Below, one piece after another: positions 1 to 5,008 of a stretch of 7,642 nucleotides of DNA (its first letter is position 1; every line of letters begins with the position of its first letter). The position numbers were made by a program, and so were the translations under genes. Below the pieces are notes generated by a model. The model did no database searches. It was not told where the DNA came from and was given only the letters and a program-made list of their open reading frames with translations. Source of the stretch: Thermococci archaeon (lineage in GTDB: Archaea > Methanobacteriota_B > Thermococci > Thermococcales > Thermococcaceae); the NCBI GenBank assembly GCA_003663525.1, contig QMUF01000069.1, positions 1 to 7,642 on the forward strand. The letters run 5' to 3'.

Positions 1-1
1 C

Positions 2-172
2 CCATTAAGGATAAAAATCAAACCTGTGAAGCTCGGCGAAGTTGACTTCAAACAATTAATCCCAAAACTGAAGCTCATCACGAACAAGAAGAAGTGGAGC
101 GGCCACTTGATGGGCAAAGCAATGAGAGAAATCCCGGAAGAGGACTACAAACTAATCAAGAAGCTGCTTTGA
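2..172 (+). CDS. 3' end of an unrecognised protein gene (start outside window)
   Basis: An open frame enters from the left edge and ends at TGA (170-172), giving the last 56 residues of a protein. The segment is strongly basic and Lys-rich (many KK and KLK groups), has no cysteine and no membrane segment, and ends in [12 protein letters not shown] Trp-Ser-Gly-His tetrad in its middle could be a conserved turn, but I do not recognise the family. The codon use (CTC, GGC, ATC, CCG) is somewhat richer in G+C than in the AT-rich genes to the right. The upstream part lies outside the window, so neither length nor start can be judged. It may be the end of a longer gene or a small basic protein. Confidence 0.6.
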   Translation, partial: PLRIKIKPVKLGEVDFKQLIPKLKLITNKKKWSGHLMGKAMREIPEEDYKLIKKLL

Positions 173-235
173 TCATCTCTTAAGAGTCCCAAATATGGGT
201 GATGTTAAGTAATTACCACCTCTCCATTTTTGTTT

Positions 236-275
236 ATCTAACCCTCCCTAAGGGCGATGCTTAAAAAGAAAATGT
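236..275 (+). repeat. Dispersed hairpin repeat, copy A (degenerate)
   Basis: A short imperfect hairpin (CCCTCCCTAAGGG) is followed by GATGCTTAAAAAGAAAATG. The same order of elements, in the same orientation, recurs near 2843 and 4970: a C-rich arm, a G-rich arm, GGCTTTC or a variant, an A-run, then AAAATG. This copy is the most diverged (ATGCTTA in place of GAGGCTTTC). TTTAT lies just upstream. The layout resembles a subterminal hairpin at an end of an IS200/IS605-type element or a related MITE; that assignment is inferred. Confidence 0.4.
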
Positions 276-280
276 CAATC

Positions 281-333
281 GTTAACCCCTTAACATTCCC
301 CTATTATTTTCTCTTCTTTGTTAATCTATTAAC
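281..333. promoter_or_regulatory. Two GTTAA/TTAAC inverted repeats upstream of the nucleotidyltransferase gene
   Basis: GTTAA-CCCC-TTAAC lies at 281-294 and GTTAAT-CT-ATTAAC at 320-333. The two dyads share the same half-site, and their centres are 39 bases apart. The second ends 14 bases before the likely GTG start at 347 and 2 bases before the GAGGG ribosome binding site. Two spaced dyads with a common half-site fit an operator pair for a dimeric regulator, but the region is AT-rich and such short palindromes can arise by chance. The whole 173-346 interval holds no gene that I can support. Confidence 0.3.
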
Positions 334-346
334 TTGAGGGTTTTGT

Positions 347-963
347 GTGGCGATTAGGGATGATGTTATCAGACTTAAAGAAAAAGTTGAGTGAGCTTGC
401 CGAAAATTTAAGGAAATAACCTAAATGTCTGGGATATCATCCTCTATGGTTCTATTGTTAAAGGAAAAGAAGCCCCCAACGATATAGACGTGGCAGTTAT
501 CTTAACGAAGGGTGACCCCTTCAAAGGGGCATTTCAATTTAAACAAATGCTTGACAGTAATGGCTTTTCTCCGGAAGGACTGGACGTCAAAGGCTTCCTC
601 ATAGATGAATTGTTTAGTGAGAACAAATTAATCAGCTTTGCACTTCTTACCGAGGGATACTCTTTAATAAGGGATAAATTCCTTTATGAGGAACTTAACG
701 CCAAAGGTTATACTCTCTTTAAATTCTCCTACTCTAACCTCACAAGCAGCGAAAAGGTTAGGTTCATATACAGCCTGAGAGGAAGGGATAAGCGTGGAGG
801 GATCCTTAAAAAGCTTAATGCTTTGGAACTCGCCGCGGGAGTAGTCTTGGTTCCAGTAAATGCAACGTTTGAGTTTAAGGAATTTTTATTACGATGGAAG
901 ATTGAATATGAATATGTCCCAATACTTATGGGCGAATTTAAACGCGAGTTTGGAGGATTGTAA
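347..963 (+). pseudogene. Nucleotidyltransferase (MNT / pol-beta superfamily), 5' end broken by two frameshifts
   Basis: The fold signature of minimal nucleotidyltransferases is present: ILYGSIVKG followed by DIDVAVIL (bases 451-504), the G-S...D-x-D metal-binding motif. This motif lies at the start of a frame open from 412 to 963, but no ATG, GTG or TTG precedes it there; the first start codon (GTG, 490) falls after the catalytic Asp pair. Plausible N-terminal sequence is found in other frames: VAIRDDVIRLKEK from GTG 347, behind a GAGGG site at 336-340, then LSELAENLRK (387-416). Two one-base shifts, near the A-run 381-385 and near 412-420, would join all three. The remaining 150 residues include a conserved-looking YSLRGRDKRGG. 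Such proteins are often antitoxins of MNT-HEPN pairs, but no HEPN gene is adjacent. It is either a pseudogene or carries sequencing errors. Confidence 0.7.
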
Positions 964-993
964 GCATGTCACCCTCCTATCTACGACCACAAA

Positions 994-1008
994 GTGATGG
1001 TCCATCAC
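994..1008. promoter_or_regulatory. Perfect 7-bp dyad between nucleotidyltransferase and abiEi
   Basis: GTGATGG-T-CCATCAC is a perfect inverted repeat with a one-base centre. It lies 34 bases after the end of the nucleotidyltransferase frame and about 34 bases before the dyad over the abiEi promoter. The near-zero loop suits a protein-binding site better than an RNA hairpin. It may be an upstream operator for the abiE operon; the half-site differs from that at 1042-1073, so a shared binder is not shown. Confidence 0.3.
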
Positions 1009-1041
1009 CAGTGATTGGGTGTTCACTTCCACAGAATTTGG

Positions 1042-1073
1042 ATAACAACCACTAACTTTTTATGGGTTGTTAT
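1042..1073 (+). promoter_or_regulatory. abiE promoter with overlapping 9-bp inverted repeat (candidate AbiEi operator)
   Basis: ATAACAACC (1042-1050) and GGTTGTTAT (1065-1073) are perfect inverse complements. Between them lies an AT-rich TATA-like element, AACTTTTTAT (1054-1063). A TATA box there would place transcription start close to ATG 1079, so the mRNA would be leaderless or nearly so, in keeping with the absence of a ribosome binding site before ATG 1079. A protein bound to the dyad would cover both the TATA box and the initiation site. Studied AbiEi antitoxins repress their own operon by binding inverted repeats in the promoter; that this dyad is the site is inference. Confidence 0.5.
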
Positions 1074-1078
1074 TCAAA

Positions 1079-1714
1079 ATGAATATCATGAGACCAATTA
1101 CTCAAATACTCATGGCTGAATTTGGGGGTAAAGTCATTACAAAAGAAGAGCTGGAAAAGGTATCAACTTATTTGAAAGTAAACAATGTGGATTACCTTGT
1201 AAACTACCTCATTCAGTATGGTTACATCATAAGAATCTTAAGGGGCCTCTATTATGTTAAAACTCCCGTTGAGTTCTCTTTTAAGAGCTCCCCTACAACT
1301 TACAAATTCATCTCATTGGGGATGAACAAAATAACGAAAAATTGGTACTTTGGTTTATTCACAGCATTAATTCTAAGTGGATTAACTCACGAGCACTACA
1401 CTACAATCTTTATAATCAACGACAAGATCGCAAGGACAAAAATCATTCACGTAAATGGAACTCCAGTCAGAATAATCAAAACCAGAAAAAGTCTATTTGA
1501 CTTTGGAATAATTGAAAAAGATGGTATGAGAATTTCTGATTTAGAAAAAACACTTTTAGATTTCCTTTATTTCGGAAATTATGGAACAATTTCAAAAGAA
1601 CTGGCCTCAAGAATCTGGAGGGAGTACAAAGACAATGCAGACTGGAAGAAGTTGAAAAAGTATTTGAAGAAATATCCAAAGTCTATTGCAAAGGTGGTTG
1701 ATGATGCTGAATAA
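1079..1714 (+). CDS. abiEi: AbiEi-family antitoxin / transcriptional regulator of type IV toxin-antitoxin system
   Basis: A 211-residue protein. Its N-terminal part (about residues 14-61) reads as a winged helix: KVITKEELEK, then a recognition helix and the wing motif YGYIIRILRGLYYV typical of AbiEi and related COG5340 regulators. The C-terminal half carries the family's ISDLEKTLLDFLYF block (about 152-166). AbiEi proteins bind operator DNA through the winged helix and use the C-terminal domain to counter the AbiEii toxin. I chose ATG 1079 over the upstream TTG 1067 because TTG lies inside the inverted repeat and a leaderless start fits the promoter; ATG 1088 is also possible. The gene overlaps abiEii by 11 bases, so the two are translationally coupled. 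No frameshift or missing block is seen. Confidence 0.85.
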   Translation: MNIMRPITQILMAEFGGKVITKEELEKVSTYLKVNNVDYLVNYLIQYGYIIRILRGLYYVKTPVEFSFKSSPTTYKFISLGMNKITKNWYFGLFTALILSGLTHEHYTTIFIINDKIARTKIIHVNGTPVRIIKTRKSLFDFGIIEKDGMRISDLEKTLLDFLYFGNYGTISKELASRIWREYKDNADWKKLKKYLKKYPKSIAKVVDDAE

Positions 1715-2720
1715 TGAACTTCTATTCAAAATCAGGGAAAATGAAAGGAAGGGCTTTGCCAATTTTGTTTCCGAGAAAATTGGTATTAAAAACACAGATC
1801 TGGTTGGCTGGGACTACATCATTCACACCATCCTCAAAGAGCTTGAAAAAGACCCTTATTTTAGAGAGAACTATGTTTTCAAAGGTGGGACATGTCTGGT
1901 TAAATGCCATCTCGGTTATTACCGCTTCAGCAGAGATTTAGATTTTGCCTACAGAGATAGTGAAAAACTCCAAGAGATGTCAAGGAGTAAACTCAAGAAA
2001 TTCCTAAATGACGAGACAGGAAAAATTGCTGAAACACTGAATTGCATTGCGAGAGATTTGGGATTGGAGTTTTACTACAGAGGTCACAATGATTTTAACA
2101 ATCACCGCTATTTTAGCTTTTTGATAGGGCCCGGCTGGTTTAGAGAAATGATTGCCTATTCTCCAGCAGGAGAAAAGATAAAACTGGAGTTCAACTATGC
2201 TGAAAAGTTTGCATTTAAACCCAAAACGGCTAAAGCACACACACTTCTATCATGGAAAAAAGCAGAATTGGAAGTTAAAGATTATGAGAAATACATTGAG
2301 TTCCTCGGGAATTATTATCCTGTTAGGGTTTCAGCATACCAAGAGAAGGAAATTTTGATTGAGAAAGTGAGAGCTATTCTAACAAGAAGAGAATTCAAAC
2401 TGCGTGATTTGTATGACCTTTATAAGCTCCATCAAGCTAAAGGGCTGAAAATTAAAAAATATGGGAAGCAAATAATAATGAAAGTGGAGAATTACCTCGG
2501 CTTGAGCAACAATGCACGTGAGAACCTCTTGAAGACCCTTGAAGAACTTAAGCGAGAGGGTTACTTGAATGTACTCAAGCCAGAAATTGAAAAAGACGCT
2601 GTCCTTATTGTTGAAGAATTTGACAAGGATAAGTTCTTTGAGTTTGTAGAATCTCTCAGGAGAGAATTGCTGGAATTGATTGAATCAGAAAAATTTGCAG
2701 CCCTCATCAAGAAGGAATGA
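1704..2720 (+). CDS. abiEii: AbiEii/AbiGii-family nucleotidyltransferase toxin
   Basis: A 338-residue protein with the AbiEii signature. VFKGGTCLVK (residues 58-67) is followed by RFSRDLDFAY (74-83): the GG-T/S motif plus the Asp-x-Asp metal pair of the nucleotidyltransferase fold. KIKLEFNY (about 158-165) supplies the next strand, and EKVRAILTRREFKLRDLYDL (about 220-239) is the helical block with the Lys and Asp residues conserved in AbiEii. Family members transfer nucleotides, in some cases to tRNA acceptor ends, and halt growth of phage-infected cells; the target here is unknown. ATG 1704 is preferred because GGTGG (1693-1697) sits 6 bases before it; ATG 1701 would leave only 3. All motifs look intact, so the toxin is probably active and dependent on AbiEi for restraint. 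Confidence 0.88.
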   Translation: MLNNELLFKIRENERKGFANFVSEKIGIKNTDLVGWDYIIHTILKELEKDPYFRENYVFKGGTCLVKCHLGYYRFSRDLDFAYRDSEKLQEMSRSKLKKFLNDETGKIAETLNCIARDLGLEFYYRGHNDFNNHRYFSFLIGPGWFREMIAYSPAGEKIKLEFNYAEKFAFKPKTAKAHTLLSWKKAELEVKDYEKYIEFLGNYYPVRVSAYQEKEILIEKVRAILTRREFKLRDLYDLYKLHQAKGLKIKKYGKQIIMKVENYLGLSNNARENLLKTLEELKREGYLNVLKPEIEKDAVLIVEEFDKDKFFEFVESLRRELLELIESEKFAALIKKE

Positions 2721-2725
2721 TACAA

Positions 2726-2854
2726 ATGTCTGCGATTAGCCTTCTAAATAAATACGGTCTTGTTGATAACCAAAGAGTAATTGACAAATTTCCATTTATT
2801 TATACCATCCTCGGAGCGGCCTTTGATTTAACCACTGTAACCTATCCGCCCTAA
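2726..2854 (+). CDS. Short frame after abiEii, probably the stump of a truncated third cistron
   Basis: ATG 2726 comes 5 bases after the abiEii stop, with GGAATGA overlapping that stop as a possible ribosome binding site. The 42-residue product begins MSAISLLNKYGLVDNQ and has a hydrophobic patch, FPFIYTILGAAF (about residues 23-34), before ending in TVTYPP. The first 37 or so residues look like normal protein with ordinary codon use. The last few codons and the stop fall inside the hairpin repeat at 2843-2877, so the natural reading is a longer gene cut by insertion of, or recombination at, that repeat. I do not recognise the family. It could also be a genuine very small protein. Confidence 0.4.
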   Translation: MSAISLLNKYGLVDNQRVIDKFPFIYTILGAAFDLTTVTYPP

Positions 2855-2877
2855 AGGGAGAGGCTTTCGAAAAAATG
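2843..2877 (+). repeat. Dispersed hairpin repeat, copy B
   Basis: CCGCCCTAAAGGGAGAGG forms an imperfect hairpin (CCCT/AGGG core) and is followed by CTTTCGAAAAAATG. The 12 bases GGAGAGGCTTTC (2857-2868) are identical to those of copy C (4986-4997), and the A-rich AAAATG tail is shared. The copy terminates the short frame behind abiEii. It resembles a terminal hairpin of an IS200/IS605-type element or MITE, but which end, and in which orientation, cannot be settled by eye. Confidence 0.5.
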
Positions 2878-2905
2878 TGACTATCCATAGGTTCCCCGAG
2901 ATTTT

Positions 2906-2920
2906 CCGCAAAATTTATAT
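2906..2920 (+). promoter_or_regulatory. Strong-looking archaeal promoter (BRE + TATA) without an evident gene
   Basis: CCGCAAAATTTATAT matches the usual archaeal pattern of a purine-rich BRE followed by TTTATAT. Initiation would be expected about 25 bases downstream, near 2940. The first ATG there (2943) gives only MGPL before a stop, and the opposite strand is occupied by the end of the CGP-CTERM gene. The site follows repeat copy B by about 30 bases and may be the orphaned promoter of a mobile element whose body has been lost, or may drive a small or antisense RNA. Confidence 0.4.
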
Positions 2921-2968
2921 GCACTTGAGGACGTAGCCCATTATGGGGCCCCTCTAGTAAAGCAAGGA

Positions 2969-4156
2969 TCATTTCTTAAAAAGCCTTGCCACCAACAACA
3001 AACCCAAGATAAGCCCGGGGCCGCAGATAGTCCCTGTTTGCTGTGAGGTAGTATCTGATGGTGTAGTGGTTTGAGGAAGCTCAATTTCGCCCTCGGGAAG
3101 CTTAAACTCAAAGGGCTGGCCAACGCACTTAAGCAAAAGCGGATTATCGCTCTCATCATAAGCAATCCATGAGTATTTCCCTTCTTTTTCATACCAGCCT
3201 ATGTGGGAGTTGTAACCTGATTTCCCTTTTTCCGCAACCTCAACGATTGCTTCAATGTCCTCATTGCTGATGCTTATTATCCCTTTCTCCTTCAACCACT
3301 TGAGCTCTACCCTTAAAGCCTCCTTAAAGTCGAAGGAATAGGGATCAACAACTCCCACAGGAGCATTCGTGGTTTCAGTCTTAAACTCCATATCATCAAA
3401 AGCACATGCTATGCCGAGCTCTTCAAAAAGAGCCTTCAACTCATTCAGGTCATCCTCACTTGGCTTCTTTTTTCCATAATCTGCTATGTAAACCTCGGCA
3501 GTGGGGAGCTTAATGACCTTTGAGGGATCAATTCCATGCTCCTTCAAGCACTTCTCAAAATCCGAATTGGGCTTCCAGGTACAGACACCATTATAACAAC
3601 CGCATTGAGTTAACCTTAAACAATCGTACCACTCTGCATATATACAAGGGGTAACTATTTCTCCGGCTTTGTCTCTTGTTGTGCATACTTCCCCAGAACA
3701 ACCTCCTGTGGCACACTCGAGATCACTCTTGCACTCATCACCTTTCCTAGAGCTTATCTGCACAAATAAACTCCTCTTTCTGAAGGTGTAGTCCTCAACA
3801 TCCCATCCCAAGGCCTTAATCTGCTCCAAACTTTGGTTAGAAATTAACAAAGGCGTTTCAAAAGAGGTGTAGGCATAGTTAGAGTCAAAGCTCTTCGCAG
3901 GTATTTGAATTCTAACCCGCAGAGAAGAGTTAACTTCCTTCAAAATAACGGCCACTCTCTTATCATAGTGAGAACGATAGATTATGCTTCCATTTTCAAT
4001 TATCACATTTTTAGCATCCTTCAAGGGAATTAGATCATAGTAGATGTCAGGTTTGTTTAGACGAACCTCCACAGCCAGGGAATCCATTGGGTTGTAACAT
4101 GCACTGACCAGAGGTGCAACTAATAAAAGCAATGCCAAAACAATCGCTCGCTTCAT
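2969..4156 (-). CDS. CGP-CTERM-anchored, cysteine-cluster surface protein
   Basis: A 395-residue exported protein. Residues 1-19 are a signal peptide (MKRAIVLALLLLVAPLVSA); VSAC at 17-20 also fits a lipobox with Cys20 as the modified residue. Residues 142-192 hold nine cysteines, including CATGGC, TQCGC and NGVC spacing, resembling the eight-cysteine-cluster domain of Thermococcales surface proteins and probably disulfide-bonded. A Thr/Ser/Gln-rich linker (PQTTTPSDTTSQQTG) leads to CGPGLILGLLLVARLFKK (378-395), the CGP-CTERM signal: a hydrophobic helix with a basic tail, thought to be processed and replaced by a lipid anchor. The start is ATG 4156 rather than the in-frame start at 4213, because GGTGG (4161-4165) precedes it and a TATA box sits just upstream. 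Ligand and function are unknown. Confidence 0.85.
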   Translation of the reverse strand: MKRAIVLALLLLVAPLVSACYNPMDSLAVEVRLNKPDIYYDLIPLKDAKNVIIENGSIIYRSHYDKRVAVILKEVNSSLRVRIQIPAKSFDSNYAYTSFETPLLISNQSLEQIKALGWDVEDYTFRKRSLFVQISSRKGDECKSDLECATGGCSGEVCTTRDKAGEIVTPCIYAEWYDCLRLTQCGCYNGVCTWKPNSDFEKCLKEHGIDPSKVIKLPTAEVYIADYGKKKPSEDDLNELKALFEELGIACAFDDMEFKTETTNAPVGVVDPYSFDFKEALRVELKWLKEKGIISISNEDIEAIVEVAEKGKSGYNSHIGWYEKEGKYSWIAYDESDNPLLLKCVGQPFEFKLPEGEIELPQTTTPSDTTSQQTGTICGPGLILGLLLVARLFKK

Positions 4157-4186
4157 AACACCACCTGATAAATAATTCCAACTGAC

Positions 4187-4194
4187 AATATATA
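4187..4194 (-). promoter_or_regulatory. TATA box of the CGP-CTERM gene
   Basis: On the minus strand TATATATT occupies 4194-4187, preceded by a purine-rich stretch (GATAGAGG) that could serve as BRE. Initiation about 25 bases downstream would fall near 4164, next to the GGTGG site and the ATG at 4156, giving a very short leader. The gene therefore has its own promoter and need not depend on moaD, which ends 32 bases farther upstream. Confidence 0.55.
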
Positions 4195-4225
4195 CCTCTA
4201 TCGAAAGGTTCAAGGTGAGTTGAAG

Positions 4226-4486
4226 CTATCCTCCCGCCGCAACAGGCATTATTACAATCTTATTCATGTCCTTGAGTTTGGCTTTAACTCTCCCAAGAAA
4301 CTCCGCTGAACGGCCGTTTATCAAAATAACAATATTTTGCTCATCCCACTCTATTTTAATCCTCCTTTCAAGCTCTAGCTTTTTTAAAAGATCATCTAAC
4401 GTAGAGTTTTCCTCCAGAAAACCCCAGAATTCCGGCCTGTCTATACCCTCCGCTACTTGAGCTATCAACTTAACAAATACCTTCAT
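4226..4486 (-). CDS. MoaD/ThiS-like ubiquitin-fold sulfur carrier
   Basis: An 86-residue protein ending in MPVAAGG. The C-terminal Gly-Gly is the site that is adenylated and thiocarboxylated by an E1-like enzyme in MoaD, ThiS and archaeal SAMP proteins. MKVFVKLIAQVAEG, the ENSTLDDLLKKL helix and VILINGRS before the final strand fit the beta-grasp fold. ATG 4486 is preferred over the in-frame ATG 4498 because GGGTGA (4491-4496) lies 4 bases before it. The gene starts 27 bases after the stop of a truncated AOR-family gene on the same strand. A role in sulfur transfer to the tungstopterin dithiolene, or as a partner dedicated to that oxidoreductase, is inferred from this position. A small ubiquitin-like modifier (SAMP) role cannot be excluded. 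Confidence 0.8.
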   Translation of the reverse strand: MKVFVKLIAQVAEGIDRPEFWGFLEENSTLDDLLKKLELERRIKIEWDEQNIVILINGRSAEFLGRVKAKLKDMNKIVIMPVAAGG

Positions 4487-4513
4487 TCTATCACCCAAAA
4501 AATTAAAAGAAGA

Positions 4514-4597
4514 TTAGAGCTTTTCTACAACCTCCTCAAGTCTAAATTCTTTGAGCTTCTTCTTTGTGGGAATTCCGTTTTCGTCCCAGCCCCTGAC
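4514..4597 (-). pseudogene. C-terminal remnant of an aldehyde:ferredoxin oxidoreductase (AOR family), copy 1
   Basis: Reading the minus strand toward the stop TAA (4516-4514), about 28 codons encode [18 protein letters not shown] followed by [19 protein letters not shown] is the hallmark end of tungstopterin oxidoreductases of the AOR family (AOR, FOR, GAPOR, WOR). Upstream of VRGWDEN the similarity stops abruptly at the decayed IS-type hairpin, and none of the cofactor- or iron-sulfur-binding parts remain. The fragment lies 27 bases before moaD, so it was probably the first gene of an AOR-moaD operon. Whether moaD is still transcribed now depends on a promoter in or beyond the inserted element. 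Confidence 0.75.
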
Positions 4598-4599
4598 TT

Positions 4600-4911
4600 T
4601 CTGACCTCCTTCCCGTCGTGAACGGCGAGGATTCCAACGAGTTAACCCCTCGCTAATGGACGGTTCGGTTTGTGGGCCCATCACTTACTCCCGTTACCGG
4701 TTTCAATTCAGCCCACAGGCCCGGTCTTCGGCCCGTTACCCCTACCACAGAGCGGTTCGGGGTTATCGTTTTAGAGGCCACCTTTTAGAGTTTTTGACTG
4801 CCACAGTGAGCAGTCTTGAAAGGACGCCTATCGGCGTCTTCCCTCCCGAGGGGGGAGGGACACGAGTAAACCCCTTTGGAGGGAGTATCTGACGGTGGCC
4901 TCTCCGAGGCC
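4600..4911 (-). ncRNA. Structured GC-rich RNA, candidate omega RNA (TnpB guide RNA) without tnpB
   Basis: This roughly 310-base block is far richer in G+C than its surroundings and contains a series of perfect stems: 4897-4902/4906-4911 (GGCCTC/GAGGCC), 4841-4847/4853-4859, 4823-4828/4833-4838 (GACGCC/GGCGTC), 4796-4801/4810-4815, 4738-4742/4759-4763 and 4671-4677/4711-4717 (TGTGGGC/GCCCACA). A TATA-like element on the minus strand sits about 25 bases before the first stem. The RNA would end in the element's terminal hairpin, so its 3' guide would be the adjoining AOR sequence. Omega RNAs normally overlap the end of tnpB and direct TnpB cleavage; here no tnpB remains. It lacks the conserved motifs I know from RNase P RNA. 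Frames across it look like shadows. Confidence 0.5.
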
Positions 4912-4925
4912 CTATTACGTTGCAA

Positions 4926-4940
4926 GAGTTTAAAAAAATT
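4926..4940 (-). promoter_or_regulatory. TATA-like promoter for the structured RNA
   Basis: On the minus strand GTAGAAATTTTTTTAAACTC contains a T/A-rich box at 4940-4926 preceded by a purine-rich BRE-like stretch. Its distance from the first hairpin of the RNA block (4911) fits archaeal initiation about 25 bases downstream. It is the only promoter-like signal seen upstream of the copy 1 AOR remnant and moaD, so read-through from it could also serve moaD. Confidence 0.4.
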
Positions 4941-4969
4941 TCTACTCGAATGCCGATCTTAGAATTCTT

Positions 4970-5008
4970 GCATTCCCTCCATGAAGGAGAGGCTTTCAAA
5001 AGAAAATG
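4970..5008 (+). repeat. Dispersed hairpin repeat, copy C
   Basis: CATTCCCTCCATGAAGGAGA forms a hairpin (about six pairs, one G-T) and runs into GGCTTTCAAAAGAAAATG. GGAGAGGCTTTC at 4986-4997 is identical to copy B. The repeat abuts the AOR similarity, which begins at about 5005. In the plus-strand frame it would add MKERLSKE in front of the AOR residues, but this is better read as repeat sequence than as protein. It may be the second end of the IS-type remnant at 4597-4985 or an independent scar. Confidence 0.5.

Larger units (their letters stand above)
4597..4985 (-). mobile_element. Remnant of an IS200/IS605-type (TnpB) element, right end retained, tnpB lost
   Basis: On the minus strand the block finishes with GTTGGAATCCTCGCCGTTCA and continues to GGGAAGGAGGTCAG, matching in layout the right ends of archaeal TnpB elements: GGAA-C/T-CC, a C-rich/G-rich hairpin, then GGAGG-GTCA. 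The stem pairs 4608-4616 with 4622-4630, seven of nine pairs intact, so the end is decayed. The right boundary coincides with the break in the AOR remnant. No TnpB domain can be read; minus-strand frames before the RNA block give at most a few plausible tail codons. The left boundary is uncertain; repeat copy C (about 4970-5008) is a candidate. The family call rests on recalled resemblance, not on a search. Confidence 0.5.

Noticed and set aside
490..963. Nucleotidyltransferase as an intact gene starting at GTG 490
   Set aside because: That start falls after the GS...DID catalytic motif, which is in the same frame upstream, so the product would lack its active site.
2941..3192. 83-residue minus-strand frame near 3000
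   Set aside because: It is a shadow of the CGP-CTERM gene in another frame on the same strand.
4656..4892. 78-residue plus-strand frame across the GC-rich block
   Set aside because: It lies opposite the structured RNA, its codons follow the hairpins, and its Pro/Arg/Gly-rich product has no recognisable domain.
4600..4911. RNase P RNA, SRP RNA or another housekeeping RNA
   Set aside because: The conserved RNase P and SRP sequence motifs I know are not visible on either strand, and the block ends in an IS-type hairpin.
4763..4999. 78-residue minus-strand frame as the end of TnpB
   Set aside because: It spans the promoter-like box and the hairpins and shows none of the TnpB RuvC or zinc-finger motifs; a few tail codons may be real but a gene is not supported.
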